From Cyanoderma ruficeps (lineage: Eukaryota; Chordata; Aves; Passeriformes; Timaliidae), in the NCBI GenBank assembly GCA_008694505.1, contig VZDJ01007747.1, positions 2,383,390-2,447,389 of the forward strand: a stretch of DNA of 64,000 nt, read 5' to 3'. The notes below the pieces were generated by a model, which was not told the origin of the DNA, did no database searches, and saw only the letters and a list, made by a program, of their open reading frames with translations. This document shows positions 25,242 to 44,086 of this stretch, piece by piece (within the stretch, counting starts at the first letter, position 1; every line of letters begins with the position of its first letter). Made by a program: the position numbers and the translations under genes.

Positions 25242-27750
25242 AAAGAAGTTAACTGATTTGGTTCTTCAGTTATTTCCAAATCCTGCTGGCTTGCATTTGG
25301 TTTGCTCAATAAACCATACATTGCAGCAATGTGCCCCCAGCACACTGGGTTGGTCGTTTAATTACTTGTGACCACTAAAACTGATAATCTCATGGGCAGT
25401 GATGTGAGCAACACTTCCTTTTCCAGTTCAACAGAAGTTGCTCAGCAGTGACAGCACTTCCTGCCCTTCCACGTGCTGTTCAGCTGCACATGGGTGCCTG
25501 GGCAGGCACAGCCTCCCACAGGAGCCATGGCACCTGGGAGGCCTTTCCCTGGCTCACAACTCTAAGCTAACCAAACCAGCAGGAAAACCACAGCTGCCAT
25601 CACCTCAGGGATTACTGTGGAGCTTCTGGAGTTGGACAAGATGACCCAAACGCCGCCACTAAAGCCATAGTCTGCAAAGTACCTGCCACAAGTGGCACTG
25701 CTTGATGTACTCCTTCATCCAGTGAGCCAAAAAATACAGGTTGATGGAAATATGGAGCTGAATTCAGCTTTAAAAAAGGGGCAGCCCAAAGATTACAACT
25801 CTGGTTAAATTTTTCATATAACTTTGATTAATTTCTCCTTTACCATGTCAAAGGTGACTATCTCCTGTTTTGTAAAGGTGAAAGGAAGAAAGACATAAGT
25901 AAAACAGGTCATTTAAGGGAACATCAAAGCTAAGTGGGATGACATTGCAAGACCAGCAAGTTTATGCTGCTTCAACCTGCATATAATAGTTTTCCATTAC
26001 TACAACATGCTCTTCAAAGTGCAAAGTTCCCTGGAAAACATACCACAGTAGCTGCAGACCTGTACTCCAAAGCTGTTGGTAGGTGTGGTTAAAACACTTA
26101 CGTTCTCTTTAAAAGCATGTACATACCTTCTTTGTGCCTGAAGGAAGCGCAGTGAAAAGATGTCATTTAAGAAAGTTACATCCCAGTAACTTACCTGATA
26201 TGTTATCAGATGCCCACATAGGATCAGATCTCCCATGGGGCAGAGTTTACTAGCACAAAGGAAGCATATGGTATTATTTGTTTCCATTTGTACCTGCAAA
26301 CTTCTATGCATCTGATGCTGCAAAATCCTGTTGTAAGAAATGAAAAAAGGCAGAGGGTTGAAAACAGTAATTTTCTTGGGAAGATATGAAGTGGTTGCAC
26401 TTGGGAGCTGAGACTTGTCTGAGATCAGGGGAGCCTGCAGAAGAGCTCAGAACTGAGCATGGCCCTGCAGAAGTCCAGTCTCACATTTCCCAAGTTGGTT
26501 TCCCACTCCCACTTTTGCTGGAGGCTGACACTTCAGGCAGTCATTTCAGAATGTGGGAAAACACCAGTCTGAGCTCAGCTCAGTTACAAATTATTGATCT
26601 CAGTTCCAGTAAGAAAACATATTTTTTGACTGGTTTGTATTCTCCCCAGCAACCCTACTAGAAAATTCCCACTCAGCTGCTGAACCTACTGGGCATGCAC
26701 AGCCTGACCTCTGCCTGCCTGGGCAGTTAGGTGGCCAGAGCTCTGCAGGAAAGTGCTCCCAAGCATCCAGCAGCACTTACATCCCACGATGTTGGCAGTT
26801 TCAGGTTGTCCATTGGGACCACCTAGAAATTATATTTAAGTGTTTTAGTGCACTAATGGATAAATCATTATCTTTCATGTGGGAGCCTCATTCAAAGACA
26901 GTTCTTGCTCAAGAAAACCAAGCTTGAATTTCAAGATGCACTGTTAGGTAAAGCTACACGCCCTCGAATATCAGCCTGTGGGATGTGACTGAGAGAAACA
27001 AAGAAATGGTGCTGGGAGATATGACATGAAGTAAAACAAAGTCTGCCACAACCGACTGAAGAAACAAAGTGATTTTTACTACCTGTTGAAATGCAGCAGG
27101 GGGGTCATATGTCACACATTAGTGTGTTGTTAAAAAGTCATCACAACTGTGGCTGCAGCACTGTGCGCTGTGCAGTGTTACCATTTCAGGGGAGTCCAGA
27201 AGCTGCGATGGAAATAGCACAGAGAGCTTTCCAGGAGCTTGAGGGTTTAACCTAAGTGGACCATTTGTTTTTATAAAGGTGAAACTAATTGACACCATAT
27301 CGTTAATCACATCTGCCATCACTGCTGCCCCCCAGCGAATGCTACAAAAGGCAACAGAGTATGGCTGGCAGGATTTCTTCTTGTCTTCAAAGTGAATCAG
27401 GCAGAACAAAAAAATCAAACACATGCTCAAATTTGCATTTCTATGGCTCTTTTGAAATGAGGCGTGTTGCCAAGCCATTTCTAAGAGAATATTATTTCTT
27501 AGTGTTTGCTGTTTACTAACTGAAAGAGGTGTAAACATGAGTAATTCCTGTTCAATGAAAAATCTTTACCTCATTTAAAATTGCTCATAAAACTCCTAAC
27601 CGTAAAGAACAAGATATTTGTTCCAGCCCAAATTCCATAAGAGCAGGGTTTCTTTAATGAAATACACTTTCTGGCAGGGCTCTATTGCCCAGTGACCTGT
27701 GTGTGTAGTACCCTGGTGCTGCAGGGGATGATGACGCACATAAGAATTCA

Positions 27751-27773
27751 CCACTACCACCACCACCACCGTC
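27751..27773. repeat. Degenerate (ACC)n run
   Basis: A short imperfect trinucleotide repeat reads CACTACCACCACCACCACC. It lies about 250 bases before a (GAT)n run. Both are ordinary simple repeats. Confidence 0.85.
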
Positions 27774-28006
27774 TCATGAATGCCAGCAGGGAACCAGAGC
27801 AGTGTATGGGAGTCGTGAAGCACCACATTCCAGGAAATTGTCCAGCTGATCTCCTCATCCAACTGCTCTTGTTAACAGTTTAATAACCTTCTGGGATATT
27901 TGGGGGCCATCAGGATATTTCTGGCCAGTTACCCCTCCTACCACCAGGTTCCCTCCTCCCACACAGTTTCGTCTCCCCGACGCAGCACCGCATGGTCCAG
28001 GGTGGG

Positions 28007-28029
28007 GGATGATGATGATGATGATGATC
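28007..28029. repeat. (GAT)n microsatellite
   Basis: About seven GAT units follow a GGTGGGG stretch. This pure trinucleotide run creates a poly-Asp or poly-Met frame that has no coding meaning. Confidence 0.9.
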
Positions 28030-28290
28030 ACAAAAGACTTGGGGAAGCAGCTGCTTCAAAAGCAGCTGCCAGGATTCAGATCTGCTCAGGCCTGCCTTGA
28101 GCCCCCCCACTCCTCTGGCCATCGGAACAGTGCTGGCACTGGGCTGTTGGAGACTTGGGAACTGCCTTTTGTCCCCAAACTCTCCCCAGGATCAGCTGGG
28201 GAGCTTCGGGGCCTGGCCCAAACCCACAGGGTTAGGACTCTGCTGCCAGCCTGGGAACAGGAGCACAGTCCCAGTTCCAGACCCCAAAGC

Positions 28291-28430
28291 AGAATCACAG
28301 AATATTCTGAGTGGGAAGGGACCTGCAAAGATCATAGAGTCCAACTCTTAAGTGAGTGGCCCATACAGGGATCAAACCCACACGCTTGGCATTACCAGCT
28401 CCAGGTTCTAACCAGATATATCCCAGCACT
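28291..28430 (-). mobile_element. tRNA-Ile-headed SINE (TguSINE1-like)
   Basis: Read on the - strand, the element begins with a degenerate tRNA-Ile: GGTTAGA at the D-arm end, a TAATGCCAAG segment after the anticodon, and GGGTTTGATCCC as the B box, closing with GTATGGGCCA. It continues directly into a CR1-type 3' tail containing AGTTGGACTC, ATGATC, GGTCCCTTCC and AGAATATTCTGTGATTCT. A tRNA-Ile head joined to a CR1 tail is the known layout of TguSINE1 from zebra finch. The A-box end is poorly preserved. The copy is old, with many substitutions and a damaged anticodon region, so it is not a tRNA gene. Confidence 0.8.
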
Positions 28431-28442
28431 GGACTCTGTCTA

Positions 28443-28922
28443 TGTTTCTGAGCACAGCAACACAGGACTTGGTCTCCTGTGTTCCAAGCCACAGATTTGA
28501 CTAAATGAACCTCCTTTCAAGCCCCAAAGCTGCACCAATTAATCCCCATTTCTACTTCCTCAAACCACAGGATTTAGCCTCAGGTTTTTGGCCTCTAAGT
28601 TGGCCAAATGAGTCTAGTTCCACGTCCTCAAAAACACATGACTTGGTGTCTGTTTCCAAGCTCAACAGTGCAGAACTTGGTCTCCAATTTGCTAACCCTA
28701 AAACTGCCCAAATGAGCCAGTTTCCAAGCCTCAACAATGCAGGACTTCAGGACAGTTTTTCAATAAGTAAACATAATACTTGATCTCTGTTTTCAAAACA
28801 TTAAACTGCCCTAGGTGAGCCTTGTTTCAAAATTGTAAAACACAGGACTTCTTTTGTTTTTCAAGCCCTATCAAAAAGCACAACTTACTGTTTCTGAGCC
28901 CTAAGCCTAGCCAGTTTGGAAA
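28443..28922. repeat. Degenerate 34-bp minisatellite with 103-bp triplets
   Basis: About fourteen diverged units of 32-37 bp start near 28444, 28481, 28514, 28550, 28584, 28617, 28652, 28686, 28720, 28755, 28789, 28824, 28856 and 28890. The unit core resembles GTTTCCAAGCCTCAACA followed by CAGGACTTGGTCTC. Every third unit ends in a variant of CCCAAATGAGCC (near 28505, 28607, 28710, 28815 and 28910), so a higher-order period of about 103 bp is visible. The array starts about 13 bases after the SINE. The open frame across it shows 11-12-residue repetition caused by the array and is not a gene. Confidence 0.75.
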
Positions 28923-30189
28923 AGCCTTACTAGTTGCCTGAAGGGCAGATGAAAGGAAAAGGTAAATTCAATTAAAACCTCATCTAAGCCAACTTCATAA
29001 TTTTTAAGGCAGTGAAGAGAGGCAGGCAGTGTCCACCCTACTACTGCTTCCAACACTGCCTTCAGCTTTGATGGCCCTTATTTGACACAACTCCATTAGC
29101 AGCAAACTCCAGACCAACTTGCATGGCCTGGCTGTATCCTTTTATATCCCTGACCCCAATCTGACATTTCTGAGCCAAATTCACCTGCTCTGGCATGGCT
29201 GGAAGCACTGTAAGGGGGAGGATGGAGGATCTCCTGGTGTCCCCATAGATGTGTACAGGTTTCCACCAACCAGCAGGTCTCAGTGACAGCTGCAGTTTCC
29301 CTTCTGGGTTGAATTGAGCTGCACTGAAATCAGTATCATCTGCAGGAACAGGTCCTGCTGCTCTTCAGAAGGATCATTAGGGGGCTGCTTGGTTCTGTCA
29401 GGTGGGACACTCACCTCTCTCCGTGGTAATTGGAGCTTTTGGCAAACTCTAAAAAGGCTAAACTTTTATATAAGCCTAAGAGCCTCAAAGCCTGCTGAAT
29501 TCATAGACATTTGTCCCTGTAGCTACAGCCCCAGCAAACCCAGCCACAGAGCTGTTTACCAATTAGCATTACGGAGCCTCATCAAGAGTTGTCACTCATT
29601 TTTGACAGATAAAAAGGTGGCATTTTGGGGGCAGTTGGTCTCCTCTATTTAACAGGCCTGAACTGGAGGATCAGTTCTTTGTCGAGTTCTTTCTTTCTGT
29701 ACCACCTGGTGGCACACTTGCATTAGCACACCGCAAGCTAAAGGCAGCACAAACCAACCAGAACATCCTGCCCAAAGTTGTTCCACTTAATTTCTTCTGC
29801 ATCATGAACATACTTGTTTAATTGATTAAAAGATCCAACACTGGAGTATTGAGTAAAAATAAGCAGAGCATACAAAATACTGTACAAAAAAAGATCCTGT
29901 ATTTTGCAATTTTTATCTCATATAGTACATAGATACTTTTTGTTGTTGTTTAATTTGGTAAGAAGCTTGCCATTGCCTTACTGAGCCTTGCTTCCCAAGG
30001 ATGACAAATTTTCCTTGCCCTCTAATTTCTCTATCAGAAGGTTTGTAGCAGAGTTATCAATCACATTTGCTAATAAACTGTAAATGAAAATTAATTTCTG
30101 CCCTTCAAGTAATAGAATAATGACCCAACTACATATCAAAGAAAAAAACTTCAGTGGGCTTTATAAGAGTGTGAAGTGTTATAATAGAG

Positions 30190-30240
30190 TATTTTATGTT
30201 GGAAGGGCCCTTAAAGGTCATCTGAGTTACCACATTTGCC
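30190..30240 (-). mobile_element. Short CR1 3'-end remnant
   Basis: The + strand reads TGTTGGAAGGGCCCTTAAAG followed by GTCATCT, which is the reverse complement of the conserved CR1 3' end. Only about 50 bases are recognisable, and the 5' part and terminal repeats are gone. Confidence 0.6.
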
Positions 30241-33200
30241 AGGTACTACTGGATGGTTATCAATACATTAGCAAATGCTGCAGATGGTTACAGACCACAG
30301 GTAGAACAACTTGGTGGTCTGCTCAATTTTATGACTTTATGAAAAATGTATTAAAATATTTATTAGCTCTTTATATGTAGAATCTTAATGGAAGATGTAG
30401 AAAAGCTGTATCTGATCATCAACATCTCTGAGTGGGAGCCTCTCAAGTAAGTGTTGTGGATAGCAGCAGACAGGTTTTGAAGCATTTCCTGTCCTGACTT
30501 CCTCCATTACCCACTGAATGGCATTGTCTCTGGTAATTGCAGCTTCAGGAAAAATAGCTGCTAAACAATGATAGCAGAAAAGCCCTACAGCCATTTTCTC
30601 AATTACATTAAGTGGAAATTTAGTCCTTGAGTACTGCTTCTGAAATTGGCTGAGCAGATTAAGAGCAGGCACCTGGTGGTGTGGAGGATAATGAGGGCAG
30701 GAGAAAGACTGCACACTTTGCTCTGTGACCACGGTCTCTATGCCCCCATTTGAAAAGACAGTGGCCACCTCTGCCCTAGAGCTAATGGCATGAGAATAAC
30801 AACAATAGATTGCCAGTAGAATCTACTCTAACAGAGGCTCCTTTAAGCTGGTGAACTTTGAGGAAGGCCATTAACATCTCTGTAGCAATGTTTCTCTTCT
30901 GGTTTTATATCAGCAGCTTGTGTTTCTGCCATTGTTTGTTTGTCTCAGCCAGAACCTCTTGATCTCTGAAGGCTATTTTGGTATTGTTAGTATGCCCTTC
31001 CTACCTCATTGATTTCTATCCTTTCTGCTTATCCTGGTGTTTGTGCTTTTTATCAACACCATCTGCAAACTTACCATATTTGTTACTGGTTCTCCCAAAT
31101 TAGAACTCCGTCTCAGTACATTCCTGTGCAAAGGGGATCTGGACTCATTTTCAGTAACAAAGGAAATATCTTTGAACTCATTTGATGTAAACTACCCTAA
31201 ATGAAAGGATGAAGCAAACAAGAAGTCTTTGCCATAATACATATGACAAACTAGGCTGTAGTTTGTCAAACAAAATAATGAAAGTCCAAGAGATTTTGTT
31301 CAAATGATATCTAAAAGCATTTACTCCAGCCTTCATAAAGGAAGGTAAACTGCCTTGATGAACATTATTTGGGGTAGGAATAGGAAGGACAGTGTTTTAT
31401 GGAAGAGAACAGCCTGCAAGTTGATAAAGCTTTTTAACCTCTTTCTGCAGTGCACCTCTTTCCGCAGTGCTTAGAAACCTTAACCCAAATATATAAAAAG
31501 GTTTTTAGCCAACTTTTATATAATGTAGCTCTTGAACTGTTGTCTCAAAGATTCGGGGCACAGATTTCTGTATCCAAATTGTTCTAAGTGCTTACAAAAA
31601 AAAAAAAAAAATCTAAAGCTTTGGAAAGCAGCAAAAGCAGGACACTTCAGTGACCTAAAAAATCCAGGTGCATTCGCCTTTGTCTACCATCCAAAGCTTG
31701 CCTACAGAATTGAGTTTGTGACATTCTCCCCATAAAGTGACCAAGCTCTTCATGGTCCTTGGGTTTAGCCTCAAGCTCTCTTTCTCCTTTTCATGATTTC
31801 TTGTGCCAGTTCCACACTGGTTTTGGTGTATTTTGAGCAGCACTTGACCCCAGCACTGACAGGCATTTTATCAGTGTAACAAAGCATCTCTGCTCTCATG
31901 GGAAACAGAAGCAGTCATCTGTCAGAGAGCAGCCAAGACTTACTGCAGGTTGTCATGCAAAGTCACAGACTGAGAAGAGAGAAATTGTCAGCTTTACCTT
32001 GATAAGCCTATGAGTGTGAAAGATGTGTCACATGCAATTTCCATTACAGAGATCACCAGGATTTCAAGAGAAGCAAGAATAAATGGAAAATCAGGTATAC
32101 AGAAAATTATTTAGACCAGAGGCCTTGGGCAGTTCCAGGTGTGCCTGTTTTCCATAGGAATTAAGAAGATTCTCAACATTGTCTTGCAAGATCAAGAGAA
32201 GATCAACCATTACAAAGTACATCAAAATAACAAGGTAACATTTTCAGATTAACCTTCCTGTATTTTTTTTTCTCACCAGCAAAAAAGATTATAAATCCTC
32301 TCACAGTAGGAAAGCAGTTTCAGTATCATCCAAAATGCTTTAGTGCTTTTCCACTTAGAATCATCTTCCTGTTTCACATAAGAGCAGTGCACTAGTGTAC
32401 TACACCCTCCTTGCCTTTGCCTGACACTGGCAACTTGATCTGCAGGTACAAGCGTCTTCTCCCCTTTTGTCAAGGGAGCGACAGGGACTGGTGGAGTATC
32501 CCTAGTTAGTGAATGAAGTCAGCTTTCAGAGGTACAGAACCCCAGCTGTCCTCACAATGAGAGACCAGAAACAAGTTCTTTAGCAGCAACTTGAACTCTG
32601 TCAACTGCATGAGCAGCTCACAGCAAAGGAACTGGCATACACCGTGTCATCGTGTGAGAAGATCCATCCAGGGGCTGACTGCAACTGGGCAATGAAGAGG
32701 ACTGGCCACCAGCTGGACACCTGCCACTCCTTCTTCTCTTCCTGAAGCACAGCAATTAATAATGATCTACAGTAAATACTTGTCCTGCAGCAGCACTGCC
32801 CAGCAATAGCACATGTCACATCCTTGAATTTAGGGTTTATCAGATGAGAAGTCATTTTCCTGAAGTTGGATGTTTAGTGTCAGCTGGGACAGATGCAAGG
32901 AGCCCCAAAACTCAGACATTGTTTATGCTTGGTTTCCAGGCACCAACTTTGTTTTGAAGCTGGTTGCAGTTAAGGAAGGAAACAAGCTTTTGTTACTCAC
33001 ATTCACCTTCTCACGCAAAAAACCTCTGCACCTAAAAGCTGTTAACCACACAACATATTTGTAAAAGTTAAAAATACTATTTCACTTCGGAAAAATAATG
33101 CCCTTTTGAAAACTGCAATTACTTGAACAAGTGGTATAATATGCTTATAAAATCTTTCAGACCAATATTACCCCTGGAAAAAGTGTTTGCTCATCAACAC

Positions 33201-35831
33201 AGGGCTAAAATAGCATCACTGCCTAGTTTTAAAAACACAAGTGACATACTAGTTACTTTTGCAAGACAAGTAGAAGAAAATTATTCTTGTGTCAATCAGT
33301 ATGAGAATGTAATTTAATTCAGTGCAACAGCAATACCTTTATCTCCTAGAATCTAAGATACTGGAAATTAAGCTTAGTGTGCAATATTTAGTTACTTGTA
33401 CAATTTCACCTGGAAAGAGTACAGTTCAATTTTTGCTACATGTAATTCCTTTCTGTTCTACTTAGGAAAAGGAGGCTCACAAAGCTTCACACTGGCAATA
33501 AAGATCTTACTCCTGTTCAGAGTTCTTTGTGGCAACCAGTAGGTGGAGTCAATGCCTCAGCAAACCGTATCATTAGTATCACTAAAGCAAGGTCCAAGAA
33601 AGGAGGAACACAAAACCAAAAGTCCCTACATTTAAAAAAACAAAAAAACCCCCAACCAAACAAAATCAAAACAAACAACTTTTCCCATCGTTTACCTTCT
33701 CTAGAGAAGTAACAGCACAAGACACTAATTCAAACAGTCTTCTGCCCTCCAAAAATATGGATCTGTCCGTCAGCATCATCTTGCAGTCCAGGGGCATCCA
33801 GGTCCCCAAATCTGGAATAGGATCTCACACAAAGCAATCCAGGTCTCTCTACCACAAAAGAACTAACTAAAGGCCCTGTGCTTTTGCATTGTCCTACCCC
33901 ATGCATTTCCCCACTGCATGTCCTGGCCTCTGTCACCACACATGTCCCCACAAGAAGCATTTAGCGACCACCTCTGGAACAAATCTCAGTGCCTGCGGCA
34001 TAGGCAAGAGTTCCTGCTCCACAGAGTATTCAGCCAGTGGGAACAGTCATTAGCACACAGGACACTCACCTTGGAGGTGGGAGACCAGCAGCAGGGAGCT
34101 GGCAGAACAGGGCTGCTCTTCTGGGGAGGACAGACCAGGATGCACAAATCACCGTGCCACAGCAACTTCACCACCACAGGGCACTCTGCCAAGCAGCACA
34201 AGCAGAGCTAGTGGGAATAATACATCCCAGCAACCATCCCAGTGAACATCAGACACACAAAGGCAAAGCAACTCCCAGGGCAAACCATGAGATCTGGTAG
34301 TGGGGTGAAAACTGGAGGCAGGAGAGGTTGATGAGGGTAATTAGTCTATTAGCACCTTAACACTGCCAGCTGATTCTCCTCAGGCTGGTTTGAGTCAAAG
34401 ATTTACCACTGGTCTATGAAGCACATATACACTTTGGTTTCTGAAGTTCAGGCTGCATTTCCTCAGCTAAAACAGTTTCTACTTGTGACAAATATTTCCA
34501 TCAGGCTTCTGTCTCTCTGACCTGTTCCTTGTGTTCACTTTTCCTGCAGCCCCAGCAGCCTGTGCACACTTCTCCCCAGCACACAGCAATGTCTGCCTGG
34601 TGACAACCATGCTGTCCTGTGTCCTGCCTGGGAGGGCTGCAGCCCTGATGGCTGTGAACTGTGGTAGGAACTGCTCTGCCAGGGGATGGGGCAGCCCTGC
34701 AGGGCACACAGATCCAGCGTCTCTGTCAAGGTCTATCAGCATCTGCTTGTTAAATAGGCCTTGGCTAAACTAGCTTAGCTCTCTGGCCCCACTGAACCCT
34801 GATGCTGCTGGAAAAATTCAAGCCCCTCACCAATTCTTCAGCTGAAAATACACCTATTTTGATTGCTGCCTGAGCAAAGGGAGTTTTAACTGCCTATATT
34901 TGCACCATGTTTCACCAGTTGTGCTTCCCCTGCAGGTTCTGCTTCTCTGGGGTAGCAAAGGACACCTCTGTGGTATGAAGAAAGTCACTTTGGATTTTCC
35001 ATCTCCCTCCACACTGAAGGTTATCGTAGCTGGGGCAGGAATATTTTGGAGACGCTTCCTTGCCAGCCATTTCCCTCACAGCAGTTTTATTTATATATGT
35101 GTGTGTTGATGGACACCCAGCTGTGTGTGCTGGGGGATTATCACATACCCCCAGAGCTGCAAAGCCCTCTACATGCTGCCTGTGTCTGGCAGGGCTGCAG
35201 CTGCGTCCCTGCCGCTGGAGTGAGAGAGGTCTGGTTTGTCTCTGTAGATAAAACAAGGTGGGAAGCTGCTGGGCCACCAGGCAGGAATTTGTTTGTGCAA
35301 GTGCTAAGATAAGGTGAGTTCTTCCACCCTTTTCCACAGGTCCCAAGTTGTCCCTGTGCATTTACTGGCCGCTCTGGTCACTCAGCTGCTGCTCATCAGT
35401 CCCACCCGTTTGCCAGCACTATTTATACTACAGCTCTAAGATTTCAAAGGGGTTGGAAACTGAGCACCAGGGTGCCACGGCAACAGGGATGCTTCCAGAG
35501 CCCTAGAAAGGAGAGCCAGAGTGAGGGAGGCATTTGGAGGCAGCGAGTGTCTGAAGCTGCCCACGAGCTCCCAAACCTCGACGGAGAGACGCCTGTGAGC
35601 CAAGCCCGGGCAGAGCGAGGGCTGGGCACTGGGGCTGCCAGGACAGCAGGAAGAAAAGGGAGGTTTTGTCAGCACCACACAGAGCATGGTTTGATCCCAC
35701 TGACCACGGCAGACAAAGGACAAAAGGCAGCAGACGCCAAGGAGTAGGCTTTAACTGCCTGGGGAGCCTTCCCGTTACAGCTGAGTAACACTCCAAAAAC
35801 GCAAGAGGCAGTTAGAGGGGCCGTTTATCTT

Positions 35832-35837
35832 TTTATT
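35832..35837 (-). terminator. Candidate distal SLC20A2 poly(A) signal
   Basis: AATAAA on the - strand, preceded by TTTAT and followed within about 45 bases by a GT-rich segment. It would end a 3'UTR of about 1.5 kb. Confidence 0.4.
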
Positions 35838-36893
35838 ATAAATTTGGTGTGAATGACCAATGGAAAAATCACAATGGAGTACCAAGAACATTTTATCAAA
35901 ATTTTAGCAGCATTTAAACAGTAACAGATTCCCAACCTCCTCTGGGCACCCCTTGCCCTTTGCCTCCCACCCACAAATCAGTAACCTTCACTCAAATGTG
36001 CTTTCCAAAGGCATGCAGGGGATGTAGCTGGCCATTTTCCCCTGAGCTGCCGTGAAAAAAAATCTCATCCCAAATGCTGGTTACCATTCAACCTTCATCC
36101 ACACAGGGCCAGGCTCCCATCCCCTCCTTGCTGTAGGCAGCACAGCAGGAGGCTGGCTGGCTGTGGCTGGGATGGGACTTGCCAGGGGGGAGGCAGCACC
36201 TGCTCACGTCCTCCCCTGCATGGATCAGAACTCCCGTGGGTGCCCATTACCTCCAAGCACAAATCCAGGGCTGAGCCCTTTCCCGCCCGCTGCTGCCCTT
36301 CTCTTCTGTCCGCGGGGGTGCCGTGTGCTGCACGGCCCCGCTGCTGTACCTGAGAGTGTGCGCCTGTGCCGGGATGGAGAGGAGGAGGGGAGGCTGGCGG
36401 GCTGTCCTCCCACAGGAATCGAGAGCAGGGCAACTGGGAGCTGAGACTTGAAGGGGAAAGGTAGAAGGTGAGCAGTGAGATACTCAAGTATCAACCCACA
36501 AAATGAAGTCAGTTTACTATCAGCTAATGTGGAGAGCCATGGGCTGCCTACTAAGTCACGAGAACTAATTTTTTGTGTGCGCTTTTTTTTTTTAAGTTAC
36601 ATTAAGACATGAACATTACTATCCCAGCCTCACTGGCTGGAGCTTGGTGAAAACAACGTTGAATCAGAGGTGGGGAAACACAACACACGTGGAGACAACA
36701 ACATAATATTGGCAAGCTATTCCCCTGCTTCTTTGGTACTTCCTAAACTTTCTTATCCAAAATATATAAGGGAAATGCACCATTTAAAAGTTACTGTTCA
36801 TAAGTATTTACACAGCCATACCCATCACGCTATGATACACGAAAATCAATATGATATGAACAAAGTTATTTTATGAAAAGCACTTCTGCACAT

Positions 36894-36899
36894 TTTATT
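36894..36899 (-). terminator. Candidate proximal SLC20A2 poly(A) signal
   Basis: AATAAA on the - strand about 430 bases after the SLC20A2 stop codon, followed by ATGTGCAGAAGTGCTTTT. It would give a short alternative 3'UTR. Confidence 0.35.
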
Positions 36900-37322
36900 T
36901 TGTTCCAGTATCGTAATAGCTTTAAAAAATTCATGTATTATGCAGTCCTGTACCTCGCTTCTTCTTATATCAAATGGACAAGAAACATTTCCTAATCCAT
37001 ACTCTTCTTCAAAAGATTAAAAAATAGCCACCAAAATGATACACTATGTACAAATTTTACTAAATATTAAGTTCTAGGCAATTATTTTCACCCCACTGAT
37101 GATATAACTTAGGTATTGTTACCTACTATATGCATATATATCTCTTTAATATATAAGAAATGGCACCACATCACCATGTCACCAATATGACACATTGTTA
37201 TGTACAGTAGATAAGAAGTTAGGTATGGAAGATGGCTCCTCTCTGACTGCTTCTTTCACGGGAACGCTTCTCCCATCGGTAGTAGCTTGGCCATTTCCCC
37301 ATTTCCCGGCAGAGGAAGCTCC

Positions 37323-44086
<6,764 letters not shown>

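Larger units (their letters stand above)
16669..35814. other. Intergenic region between convergent genes
   Basis: No coding exon, structural RNA or promoter can be supported here. Only repeats are recognisable: a C-rich tract near 18170-18193, an ambiguous base at 19952 in a T-rich tract, a terminal-inverted-repeat structure at 20726-20942, a hairpin at 23046-23075, a possible LTR at 24910-25241, trinucleotide runs near 27750 and 28007, a tRNA-headed SINE at 28291-28430, a minisatellite at 28443-28922 and a CR1 tail near 30190. Open frames such as 30385-30768 on the - strand match nothing I recognise. Confidence 0.6.
35815..37322 (-). other. SLC20A2: SLC20A2 3'UTR (proposed extent)
   Basis: On the gene strand, the stop codon at 37323-37325 is followed by about 1.5 kb without a supportable frame. 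Two AATAAA signals are seen on the - strand, at 36894-36899 and at 35832-35837. The second has a GT-rich stretch shortly after it (TGCGTTTTTGGAGTG) and gives a UTR near the length I recall for human SLC20A2. Use of either site is inferred. A GC-rich pocket lies at about 36280-36420, while the first 400 bases after the stop are AT-rich. Confidence 0.45.

Noticed and set aside
28330..28430. A tRNA-Ile gene on the - strand.
   Set aside because: The anticodon region and acceptor stem are degenerate and a CR1 tail follows, so it is a SINE copy.
28009..28500. A 163-residue + strand open frame.
   Set aside because: It starts in the (GAT)n run and crosses the SINE and the start of the minisatellite, so it is a repeat-driven chance frame.
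28505..28783. A Ser-rich open frame with repeated residues.
   Set aside because: The repetition is the 34-bp minisatellite read in frame. It has no splice context and no known homologue.
34912..35361. A 149-residue - strand frame and other long frames near 34.5-35.8 kb.
   Set aside because: Overlapping frames on both strands in a GC-richer patch, with no recognisable domain or splice context.
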